Source of the DNA: an uncultured Eubacteriales bacterium
GTDB taxonomy: Bacteria > Bacillota > Clostridia > Oscillospirales > CAG-272
Length of the DNA stretch: 64,000 nt
Direction: 5' to 3'
Assembly (NCBI GenBank): GCA_934447715.1
Contig: CAKSER010000005.1
Location: 26,502 to 90,501 of the forward strand
Part shown: piece after piece, positions 39,667 through 47,305 of the stretch
How the letters are laid out: the number at the start of each line of letters is the position of its first letter
Numbering within the stretch: the stretch's first letter is position 1
Position numbers and translations under genes: made by a program
Notes under the pieces: generated by a model
Databases searched by the model: none
What the model saw: only the letters and a program-made list of their open reading frames with translations
What the model was told of the DNA's origin: nothing

Positions 39667-40293
39667 ATGCAAGAAAAGAATGTTACCATCCGTCTTGAAA
39701 CGAAAGACGATTACCGTGCCGTTGAAAATCTGACGCGCGAATCATTTTGGAATGTATACCTCCCCGGCTGCATGGAGCATTATGTACTTCACTGCTATCG
39801 GGACGACCCGGCGTTTGTCCCGGAGCTGGATCTTGTCATGGAGCTTGACGGCGAACTGATCGGGCAGGTTATCTATGTGCGGTCGGAAATTGACTGCGAT
39901 GACGGAAGAAAGGTGCCGATTATGACCTTCGGTCCTATCAGCATAGCACCGAAATACAAGCGGCAAGGCTACGGAAAGCAGCTGCTCGACTATTCCATGG
40001 AAAAAGCCAAGGAGATAGGCGCAGGTGCGCTCGCCATTACCGGGAACATTCTGTTTTACGGCAAGTCCGGCTTTGTTCCTGCCAAAACATTCGGCATCCG
40101 CTACGAAGACGACCCGGAGGCAGATTATTTTCTCATCAATGAGCTGACTCCCGGCTTTCTTTATGGTATCTCCGGCACCTACAAAGACCCGGAGGGATAT
40201 TTCGTCTGCGAGAAGAATCCGGATGCTTTTAAACGCTTTGAGGCGACCTTTCCGAAGAAGAAAAAGCTGAAGCTGCCGGGGCAGCTGTTCTGA
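39667..40293 (+). CDS. GNAT-family N-acetyltransferase
   Basis: 208 residues. The acetyl-CoA site is FGPISIAPKYKRQGYGKQLLDYSMEKAKEIG (about 95-125, with the RQGYGK pyrophosphate loop), then ALAITGNILFYGKSGFVPAKTFGI. Substrate unknown. It closes the TetR cluster before the bidirectional terminator at 40364-40410. Confidence 0.88.
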   Translation: MQEKNVTIRLETKDDYRAVENLTRESFWNVYLPGCMEHYVLHCYRDDPAFVPELDLVMELDGELIGQVIYVRSEIDCDDGRKVPIMTFGPISIAPKYKRQGYGKQLLDYSMEKAKEIGAGALAITGNILFYGKSGFVPAKTFGIRYEDDPEADYFLINELTPGFLYGISGTYKDPEGYFVCEKNPDAFKRFEATFPKKKKLKLPGQLF

Positions 40294-40363
40294 GTATGAG
40301 GAAAGCAAAACGGAAAATCACATTTATCCCCTTCGCACGACAGGCAGACAGTCTACTTAAAAG

Positions 40364-40410
40364 AAGCCGTATTTCCGTTCGGATTGCTATCCGGTAACGG
40401 AATACGGCTT
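40364..40410. terminator. Long bidirectional terminator
   Basis: A 15-bp stem with a one-base bulge (AAGCCGTATT-t-CCGTT with AACGG-AATACGGCTT) and TTTCTT beyond. It separates the plus-strand GNAT gene from the minus-strand histidine kinase. Confidence 0.85.
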
Positions 40411-40540
40411 TCTTATGCTATAAAATCATGACTGAATTCGGACATACGACGGCGCAAAACGGCACCGACGGTACACCGTGCTTCTACTGTGGCTGCAGCG
40501 GCATTACATGCCTGCGCAGCGCCTACATGCTTACTCAGCA

Positions 40541-41653
40541 TCAGACATTCTGCTTCTTCGGCAGCAGAACAGTAAAGGTTGTTGTTCCGCCTTCGCTTTT
40601 TGCCGACACTGCACCTCCGTGAAGCTCGCACACCTTTTTTACGACGGCAAGACCGATGCCGTTTCCCTGTGACGAATGCGACTCATCCGCCTGATAGAAC
40701 TTATTGAAGATATGCGCAATACGGTCCTTTGGAATATCCTTACCGTTGTTTGAAACAGAAACAGAGTAGCGTTCGCCATCTTCCAAAATGCCGACCGTCA
40801 CCGTGCCGCCAGGCTCGGAAAACTTGATTGCATTATCGAGCAGATTGATCCACACCTGCTTTAACAGCTCTTCGTTTGCAGAAATCATATGCTCGCCGAA
40901 CTGCATATCCATATACAGATTCTTTTCGATCCATTTTTCCGCAAGCAGCAGTACAGCCCCGCGAATCTGCTCTGACAGATTAAAACTTGTAACCTCTGTC
41001 AGGATCGTCTGGTTTTCTACCCGGGTCAGATTCAGCACCTTATTTGCCATGGCAGAAAGGCGCAGCGACTCCTCCTCTATTATCTCAAGGTACTCCTCCT
41101 TTTGTTCATCCGTGAGGTTTCCGCGGCGCAGAAGCTTTGCAAAGCCTGCAATAGAGACGATCGGCGTTTTGAATTCATGCGAAAAATTGTTGGTAAAATC
41201 GCTGCGCAGCATTTCCGTGTGCTCCAGCTCCTCTGCCGCCCGATTGAAGCTCTTTTCGATCTTCTTAAAAGAAGGATGGAGAGAAATCGGCTTGCCGAAA
41301 TGCAGTCTTGCCTTGAAATCGCCGCTTGCCAGCCGGTCAAGCTGATCGATAATGCGTTTGATCGGCTTAAAGGTTATTTTTCCTATCAGCGAAGCAAGAA
41401 GAAAGCCGATAATCAGACTGACGTAAAAGAAGAATTTCATCACGCCGGGAAGCCCGACCTGCCCTCCGGCGGTTTCGATGAATCCGAGGTGAGCCAGCCC
41501 ATAGACGGCCACGATCGTCAGCAGCATGACAACCGTATTAGTAATAAATACAATACCGGAGATCAGCAGTGCCAGAGCGACCGTTCCCGCGCGTTCCTTT
41601 TTATTCAAATCTTCTTCTTTATTTATGCCGTTCATACTATTCACACCGTTCAT
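40541..41653 (-). CDS. Sensor histidine kinase
   Basis: 370 residues. Two membrane helices (about 24-50 and 70-90) enclose a short extracellular loop. A HAMP-like segment (FKPIKRIIDQLDRLASGDF) follows. The H box is FSHEFKTPI (H159), N box LLDNAIKF, and G boxes NNGKDIP and GNGIGLAVVKK. It phosphorylates the response regulator encoded upstream; its start overlaps that stop by ATGA. A duplicated MNGVNS/MNGINK start comes from a short DNA repeat. Signal unknown. Confidence 0.92.
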   Translation of the reverse strand: MNGVNSMNGINKEEDLNKKERAGTVALALLISGIVFITNTVVMLLTIVAVYGLAHLGFIETAGGQVGLPGVMKFFFYVSLIIGFLLASLIGKITFKPIKRIIDQLDRLASGDFKARLHFGKPISLHPSFKKIEKSFNRAAEELEHTEMLRSDFTNNFSHEFKTPIVSIAGFAKLLRRGNLTDEQKEEYLEIIEEESLRLSAMANKVLNLTRVENQTILTEVTSFNLSEQIRGAVLLLAEKWIEKNLYMDMQFGEHMISANEELLKQVWINLLDNAIKFSEPGGTVTVGILEDGERYSVSVSNNGKDIPKDRIAHIFNKFYQADESHSSQGNGIGLAVVKKVCELHGGAVSAKSEGGTTTFTVLLPKKQNV

Positions 41654-42324
41654 ACCTTTTTCACCGCCTTATAGCCGAGCCCACGGACAGCAACGATCTC
41701 GAATTCATTCCAACCCTCAAAGCGTTTGCGCAGGCGTCCGACATGGACGGTGACGGTCTCCCAGCCTGTTTCGCTGTCGGTTCCCCATATCTCATCCATC
41801 AGCTGAATACGGGTAAATATCTGTCCGGGATAGGAAAGCAGCTTATAAAGAAGCATGAATTCCTTTTGCGGCAGCTCCTGCGTATTTCCGTTTCTTGTGA
41901 CCGTAAAGGAATTGTAGTCAAGAACGACATCCCCGATCGTAATTTTTTGCTCACTTACGATCTTGGCGCGCCGAAGCAGCGCCTTGATGTGCAAAAGCAG
42001 CTTTTCCTCATCGATCGGTTTTGTAATATAGTCATCGGTTCCGACAAGGAACCCCTTTTTTTCATCCGAAGGCAGCTGCTTTGCCGTTACCATCAAAATA
42101 GGCAGTGCGCTGTCGGTCTCCCGAACAAGCCGGGTGAATTCATACCCATCCAAATTCGGCATCATAACATCCAGTACTACAAGATCGATATGCTCCTTGT
42201 CCAGAACCTCCAGCGCTTCTTTTCCGTCGGCTGCCGTTGTTACCGTATAATTGGCGCTTTCCAGCACGGCGCGAAGCAACATTCTGGTATGCTTATCGTC
42301 ATCTGCTACGAGAATGTGAAACAT
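41650..42324 (-). CDS. OmpR-type response regulator
   Basis: 224 residues. The receiver has ADDD at 7-10 and phosphoacceptor D52 (VVLDVMMP), with MVTAKQ and GTDDYITKP later. The winged helix is in the C-terminal 95 residues (FMLLYKLLSYPGQIFTRIQLMDEIWG, HVGRLRKRFEG, VRGLGYKAV). First gene of the two-component operon, promoter at 42363-42391. Confidence 0.95.
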   Translation of the reverse strand: MFHILVADDDKHTRMLLRAVLESANYTVTTAADGKEALEVLDKEHIDLVVLDVMMPNLDGYEFTRLVRETDSALPILMVTAKQLPSDEKKGFLVGTDDYITKPIDEEKLLLHIKALLRRAKIVSEQKITIGDVVLDYNSFTVTRNGNTQELPQKEFMLLYKLLSYPGQIFTRIQLMDEIWGTDSETGWETVTVHVGRLRKRFEGWNEFEIVAVRGLGYKAVKKV

Positions 42325-42362
42325 AAATATCCTCCCAAGGCTGCAAAGATATAGCTGTATAT

Positions 42363-42391
42363 ATTTTACAGGATCACGCCGAGTGTGTCAA
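42363..42391 (-). promoter_or_regulatory. Promoter of the response regulator/kinase operon
   Basis: Minus strand TTGACA (42391-42386), 17-base spacer, TAAAAT (42368-42363). It lies 40 bases before the start codon at 42324. Confidence 0.75.
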
Positions 42392-42617
42392 TGCCTGTAT
42401 ATCCCGGATCCCTTGAATATTAAATCGGTTCTTTTCCCCTATTACGCCCCGAAGTTTCGTTTCAGTTTAGAATTAACTGGTAAACTTTCGGCGAAAAATG
42501 TCGAAATGGCGGTTTTTAAGGCAAGCTCCCGACCCGAGGAATCCTTGCCCGGCAGCGCAAAAAACCGTCATTCGGCGCAAAAGGATGCAATCAAAGGCTT
42601 CAAGGAGGAAAAAACCA

Positions 42618-43535
42618 ATGGCTGAAAAATATATTCTCTATAATCCCAACGCAGGCGGACCGGAGGCAAAAAATGCCCTGAAAGACCTGCAGGATAAAAA
42701 CGAAGGGGCTGCGGCGATCAATATTTGCCGCATCACAAACTACAGGACCTTTTTTAGCGGCTTAAGCCCGGACGACACCGTGATTCTGTGCGGCGGAGAC
42801 GGCACATTAAACCGTTTTGTAAACGACATTGACGGAATTGACATTCAAAACAATCTCTACTACTACCCTACCGGAACCGGCAACGATTTTGCAAGGGATG
42901 TAGGTCAAAAACCGTTTTCGAACCCGACTGTTTGTCTTAATCCGTATTTTAAGCAGCTGCCCCGTGTAGACGTAAAGGGAAAATCCAATCTGTTTTTAAA
43001 CAATGTCGGCTTCGGCATTGACGGCTACTGCTGCGAGGTCGGGGAAAAGCTCCGTGAAGAAAACAAGAAAAAGGAAAGTCCCAAGCCTGTAAACTACACG
43101 AAGATCGCCATTACCGGATTACTGTTTCACTACAAGCCGAAGGATGCAACCGTTATCGTTGACGGCAAGCGCTATCACTATAAAAAGGTATGGCTTGCCT
43201 CTGTCATGAACGGCAGGTTCTACGGCGGAGGAATGATGCCGACTCCGGATCAGAACAGGCTTCGCGAGGACGGAAAGGTATCAATTCTGATCTTCCACAA
43301 CGTCGGCAAGCTGCACGGGCTGATGATCTTCCCGTCGATTTTCAGCGGCGAGCATGTAAAATACACAAAGCAGATGGCAATCCTTGAAGGAAAGACAATT
43401 CAGGTAGAGTATAACGAGCCGGCACCGCTCCAGATCGACGGAGAGGTAATATCGGATGTCACAAAATATACTGTCAGTTCGTGCGCCGCACAGGCAGAAG
43501 AGGCAGAACAGAACAGCGAGATGGCGGCTGTATAA
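42618..43535 (+). CDS. Diacylglycerol/lipid kinase family protein
   Basis: 305 residues from the ATG at 42618 with GGAGG nine bases upstream; the longer frame is basic and has no ribosome site. YILYNPNAGG, LCGGDGTLNRFVND, YYYPTGTGNDFARD (nucleotide-binding GGDGT and TGNDFA), and a C-terminal LQIDGEVI are the DAGK catalytic signature. It would phosphorylate diacylglycerol or a related lipid at the membrane. Next genes also act on lipids. Confidence 0.92.
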   Translation: MAEKYILYNPNAGGPEAKNALKDLQDKNEGAAAINICRITNYRTFFSGLSPDDTVILCGGDGTLNRFVNDIDGIDIQNNLYYYPTGTGNDFARDVGQKPFSNPTVCLNPYFKQLPRVDVKGKSNLFLNNVGFGIDGYCCEVGEKLREENKKKESPKPVNYTKIAITGLLFHYKPKDATVIVDGKRYHYKKVWLASVMNGRFYGGGMMPTPDQNRLREDGKVSILIFHNVGKLHGLMIFPSIFSGEHVKYTKQMAILEGKTIQVEYNEPAPLQIDGEVISDVTKYTVSSCAAQAEEAEQNSEMAAV

Positions 43536-43586
43536 ATGCGAAAACAGACGGTATTACATAACACCGGCAAGCCGGAAGAAGCAAAT

Positions 43587-44162
43587 ATGAGCAGGATACT
43601 GAAAAAGGATCAGATTCTTACGATACCGAATCTGTTAAGTGCGATACGGCTTATACTGATTCCGCTTATCGTATGGCTGTATATTGCAAAGAAGGCATAC
43701 TATACCGCGGTGATCGTTATTTTGATCTCCGGTGCAACAGATGTCATCGACGGATTTATCGCGCGGAAATTCCACATGGTATCCGACCTCGGAAAAATCC
43801 TTGATCCCTTAGCCGACAAGCTGACGCAGGCTGCGGTCATTATCTGTCTTGCATCAAAATACAGCCTGATGTATTTCCTTACCGCACTTTTCATTGTAAA
43901 AGAAATCCTCATGGCAACCTATGGATATTTGGCCCTCAAGAAAAAGGATTCGGTGAACAGCGCGAAATGGTACGGAAAGCTCAACACCGCGGTATTATAT
44001 ATTGTCATGATGTGCCTCATTATGTTCCCCGGCATCGGGGAGGCAGCGGCGAACACGATGATTTTAATCTGCGCATGCGTTATGCTTATGTCGCTTGCAC
44101 TATACACGCGGTTTTATCTGAAATTGCTTCGTTTTGACCGATCCGACACTGTGAGGGGATAG
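43587..44162 (+). CDS. CDP-alcohol phosphatidyltransferase (PgsA-like)
   Basis: 191 residues from the ATG at 43587 with GGAAG upstream; an earlier in-frame ATG at 43536 abuts the kinase stop. DVIDGFIARKFHMVSDLGKILDPLADK is the D-x2-DG-x2-AR-x8-G-x3-D-x3-D signature. About five membrane helices. It makes phosphatidylglycerol-phosphate or a similar lipid from CDP-diacylglycerol. The N-terminal TIPNLLSAIRLILIPLI is typical of PgsA. Confidence 0.9.
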   Translation: MSRILKKDQILTIPNLLSAIRLILIPLIVWLYIAKKAYYTAVIVILISGATDVIDGFIARKFHMVSDLGKILDPLADKLTQAAVIICLASKYSLMYFLTALFIVKEILMATYGYLALKKKDSVNSAKWYGKLNTAVLYIVMMCLIMFPGIGEAAANTMILICACVMLMSLALYTRFYLKLLRFDRSDTVRG

Positions 44163-44165
44163 AAA

Positions 44166-44909
44166 ATGATATTTTTATATATATTGCTCGGGATACTTGC
44201 AATTCTGCTGCTTTATATCTACTTTCTTGCAATCTGCAGTCTTTTTGTCAGCCCGAAAAAGGAATATGAAAAAAACAGCCGCTTTTACCGCGCCCTGCTT
44301 TACAGCGCCTCGGCTGTCGTTTTAAAGCTATTACGGATTAAGGTACACACAGGCGGCATTGAAAAAATCCCGGAGGATCAAAGGCTGCTGTTTGTCGGAA
44401 ACCACCGTTCAAATTTTGACCCGATCATTCAGTGGCATGTATTAAAGCAGTGGGATATTGCATTTATTTCAAAGGGCGAGAATTTCAAAATCCCGTTTTT
44501 CGGACGGATAATCAGAAAATGCTGCTTTATGGAAATCGACCGGGAAAATCCGCTAAAGGCGCTGAGGACGATCAACAGGGCAGCCGAGCTGCTCAAAAGC
44601 GGCGAGGTCTCTGTCGGCGTGTATCCGGAGGGCACCAGAAGCAAAACATGCGAACTGCTTCCGTTTCACGACGGTGTTTTCCGAATTGCAAAAAAGGCAG
44701 GCACTCCGATTGTTGTCATGTCCATTAAGGGAACCGAGCAGATTCACAAAAATGTTCTCCGCCGCCGCTCGGATGTATATCTTGACATCCTGCAGGTGAT
44801 TCCCGAAAGCAGGGTGGAAAGCGAAAGCTCGAATATAATCGGCGCCGAAATCCGGGACATGCTGCTTGACAGCCTGGAAAAAAACAAACAGAGTGATGCT
44901 TCGGCATAA
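44166..44909 (+). CDS. plsC: 1-acyl-glycerol-3-phosphate acyltransferase
   Basis: 247 residues with one N-terminal membrane helix. NHRSNFDP is the NHx4D catalytic motif and VYPEGTRSK is the glycerol-phosphate-binding EGTR motif; IVVMSIKGTEQI follows. It makes phosphatidate for membrane lipid synthesis. It follows the phosphatidyltransferase by three bases and ends before a strong terminator. Confidence 0.93.
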   Translation: MIFLYILLGILAILLLYIYFLAICSLFVSPKKEYEKNSRFYRALLYSASAVVLKLLRIKVHTGGIEKIPEDQRLLFVGNHRSNFDPIIQWHVLKQWDIAFISKGENFKIPFFGRIIRKCCFMEIDRENPLKALRTINRAAELLKSGEVSVGVYPEGTRSKTCELLPFHDGVFRIAKKAGTPIVVMSIKGTEQIHKNVLRRRSDVYLDILQVIPESRVESESSNIIGAEIRDMLLDSLEKNKQSDASA

Positions 44910-44922
44910 TTCATATGCGTAT

Positions 44923-44955
44923 AAAACAAGCCGGAGCTTTTCTCCGGCTTGTTTT
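44923..44955. terminator. Bidirectional terminator after plsC
   Basis: Perfect 14-bp stem AAAACAAGCCGGAG / CTCCGGCTTGTTTT with a 5-base loop. Confidence 0.9.
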
Positions 44956-45097
44956 GTTTCAGTTTAGAAAAGATTTATATAATTTCAAAAAAATCCGGAC
45001 AAAAGAAATTATGCTGACCGATATGTATAATTCAAATCGGAATGTACGGCACATGCTGTCAAACATAAAAACAAACTATAAGAAAGGAAGCTGCATT

Positions 45098-46087
45098 ATG
45101 AAAAAGAACACGAAAAGAATTATCACAGCGACAGGGATTGCGGCAGGAACGGCTGCTGTTGCATCGCTGTCCGCTTATGTCACAACAAAGGCGCTGATCG
45201 ACACGGCGCTTGACCGGGAAATGCCGAAGGTAATGAAAAACGCAAACAAGCGCATCTCCGGAGAAAAAAGCAGCGGCGAATATACAGCATATCTGGAAAA
45301 CTCCTCAAGAAGACTTGCCGAGCAGCCGAATGAGATAGTTAAAATCACAGCTCACGACGGCGAAACACTTGTCGGACATTATTTCCCATGCGAAAATCCC
45401 GAAAGAGTGATTATTGCTTTTCACGGATGGCGTTCATCCTGGCACCGGGATTTCGGGATGATCTCGGATTTCTGGCACAGAAGCAATTGCAGCGTGCTCT
45501 ATGTCGAGCAGCGCGGACAGAACAACAGCGGAGGCAAGCACATGGGCTTCGGTCTTACCGAACGCTATGACTGCCTTGACTGGCTGAAGTGGGAGACCGA
45601 GCGCTGCGGAAGCTGCATTCCGGTCTATCTTGCCGGCATTTCTATGGGCGCTGCCACAGTGCTTATGGCTTCCGGGCTGCAGCTGCCTCAGAATGTTCAC
45701 GGAATCATGGCGGATTGCGGCTTTACATCGGCAAATGCGATATGGGAACATATTGCAAAGGACAACCTCCACATCCGCTTCCGTGTGCGCAGTGCAATTG
45801 CCGACATGATGTGCCGCAGAAAAATAAATGTCGGTTCAAAGGAGTATTCGACAACAGACGCTCTTAAGCATACAAACGTCCCGGTTATTTTTATCCACGG
45901 CTCGGACGACAATTTTGTTCCGGTAAATATGACCTATGAAAACTATATGGCGTGCGCGTCGCCGAAGGAGCTTTTGATCGTTCCGGGTGCGGATCACTGC
46001 ATGAGTTACTTTATGGAAAAGGAGAAGTACGAGAATGCCGTAAAGGCGTTCTGGGCAAAATATGACAAATCGGCACGCGAAGCATAA
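45098..46087 (+). CDS. Membrane-anchored alpha/beta hydrolase
   Basis: 329 residues from the ATG at 45098 with AAAGGAAG upstream. An N-terminal signal anchor (residues 8-32) leads to an alpha/beta hydrolase: oxyanion motif AFHGWRSSWHRDF, nucleophile elbow AGISMGAATV, acid FIHGSDDNFVP, and His in PGADHCM. It looks like BaeG/YqkD-type serine hydrolases facing the outside. It follows plsC after a terminator, so it is probably separate. The longer upstream frame has no ribosome site. Confidence 0.9.
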   Translation: MKKNTKRIITATGIAAGTAAVASLSAYVTTKALIDTALDREMPKVMKNANKRISGEKSSGEYTAYLENSSRRLAEQPNEIVKITAHDGETLVGHYFPCENPERVIIAFHGWRSSWHRDFGMISDFWHRSNCSVLYVEQRGQNNSGGKHMGFGLTERYDCLDWLKWETERCGSCIPVYLAGISMGAATVLMASGLQLPQNVHGIMADCGFTSANAIWEHIAKDNLHIRFRVRSAIADMMCRRKINVGSKEYSTTDALKHTNVPVIFIHGSDDNFVPVNMTYENYMACASPKELLIVPGADHCMSYFMEKEKYENAVKAFWAKYDKSAREA

Positions 46088-46126
46088 AGGCTGATTGCCG
46101 TAATCACAGCGATTGTTACAGGGGGC

Positions 46127-46155
46127 TTGCCTATTGAGATGAAATGTGGTATATT
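46127..46155 (+). promoter_or_regulatory. Promoter of the zinc peptidase gene
   Basis: TTGCCT (46127-46132), 17-base spacer, TATATT (46150-46155), about 50 bases before the ATG. Confidence 0.55.
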
Positions 46156-46203
46156 TAGTATTGTGCTCACCGTCTCCGGTGCGGCGCAGATCGGAGGAAT
46201 GTT

Positions 46204-46941
46204 ATGTACTTAAATGATTATATTTGGTTTATAGCCGCCTTGCTGTTTTGCACCGTATTTTCCGCGATTGCAAGCGGAAAGGTTCACTTTGCGTTTGCAA
46301 AATACTCTAAGGTCCGGTGCCGTTCGGGGAAAACCGGGTGCGATACCGCTGCTATGTTGATGCGCTCAAATCAGGTAAGCGGAATATCTATCGGATGCGT
46401 AAAAGGCAGCCTGACCGACCACTATGACCCGAGAGCAGGCATCGTCAATCTTTCGGAAAGCACTTATAACAACAGCTCGGTAGCATCTGTAGCAGTTGCC
46501 GCCCACGAAATGGGGCACGTCATGCAGAAGCAGGAGGGATACTGGTTTTACAGAGTCCGCACAGCTCTGGTTCCGGTGGTGAATTTCGGTTCAAGGCTGG
46601 CATTCCCCCTTGTGCTGATCGGACTTTTGCTTGATGCGCTTGTAGTCAGCTCCGACCCGGAAATGGGATTTCATGTTGCGATGATCGGCGTAATTTTATA
46701 CGGAACGTCCTTCCTTTTCACCTTAGTTACACTGCCTGTTGAGATCAATGCAAGCCGGAGAGGAGAAAAAATGCTTTTGCAGGAAGGAATACTGACAGCC
46801 GACGAGATGCCGGGAGCAAAGAAAGTCCTGTCCGCTGCGGCTCTTACCTATCTTGCTTCGCTTTTAACCTCTTTTGTCTATTTTCTGCGCTTCTTGATCT
46901 ATGTTTTAACCATATTCGGCAAGCGCGACGACAGAAGGTAA
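46204..46941 (+). CDS. Membrane neutral zinc metallopeptidase (YugP-like)
   Basis: 245 residues. DHYDPRAGIVNLSESTYNNSSVASVAVAAHEMGHVMQKQEGYWFYRVRTALVP carries the HEMGH zinc motif in the typical YugP context. Membrane helices are at the N-terminus (8-30), and near 125-145, 155-180 and 215-240. It is a peptidase_M-like Zn_peptidase_2 protein, role uncertain. AGGAGG lies six bases upstream. Confidence 0.9.
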   Translation: MYLNDYIWFIAALLFCTVFSAIASGKVHFAFAKYSKVRCRSGKTGCDTAAMLMRSNQVSGISIGCVKGSLTDHYDPRAGIVNLSESTYNNSSVASVAVAAHEMGHVMQKQEGYWFYRVRTALVPVVNFGSRLAFPLVLIGLLLDALVVSSDPEMGFHVAMIGVILYGTSFLFTLVTLPVEINASRRGEKMLLQEGILTADEMPGAKKVLSAAALTYLASLLTSFVYFLRFLIYVLTIFGKRDDRR

Positions 46942-46971
46942 CCAAAAAACCGATATATAGTCCTATTCACA

Positions 46972-47006
46972 AAACCCCACTGCAAGGAAATCCTGCGGTG
47001 GGGTTT
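46972..47006. terminator. Terminator after the zinc peptidase
   Basis: Stem AAACCCCAC-t-GCA-a-GGA with TCC-TGC-g-GTGGGGTTT. Twelve paired bases with small bulges; ends in TTT. Confidence 0.8.
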
Positions 47007-47054
47007 AAGCTTTTATATGGCTATCATTTTGACAGTATTGCATTTTCCACTGTT

Positions 47055-47180
47055 AATTTTCAGCTTTAAAAAAAATGGGCAAAGCCGTATAGGAAATTTG
47101 AGGATTTGCTCGCAAAAAGGCAAAATCTCAGCCCAACATTCCTAAAAACGTGAACAGCTGAAAATTTTTTTTAAAATTTT
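47055..47180 (+). ncRNA. Candidate structured leader RNA
   Basis: In a 300-base gap before the beta-helix lipoprotein gene. TTTTCAGCT pairs with AGCTGAAAA (outer stem, followed by eight T). Inside are TGGGC with GCCCA, and TGAGGATTTGC with GCAAAATCTCA. A TAGGAA/TTCCTA pair crosses the TGGGC stem, so a pseudoknot or switching is possible. No known riboswitch was recognised. Could be a terminator with nested repeats. Confidence 0.4.
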
Positions 47181-47305
47181 TAAGCTTTTTCAATCAAACT
47201 TCAATCCGGATGCTGTAATGTATAGCCACAAGATAAGAAAAGGGTCCGGCAGAGCTTGACTTTGCTCGGATCGGGAAAAATAAACTCGGAAAAGGAGAAG
47301 CTATT

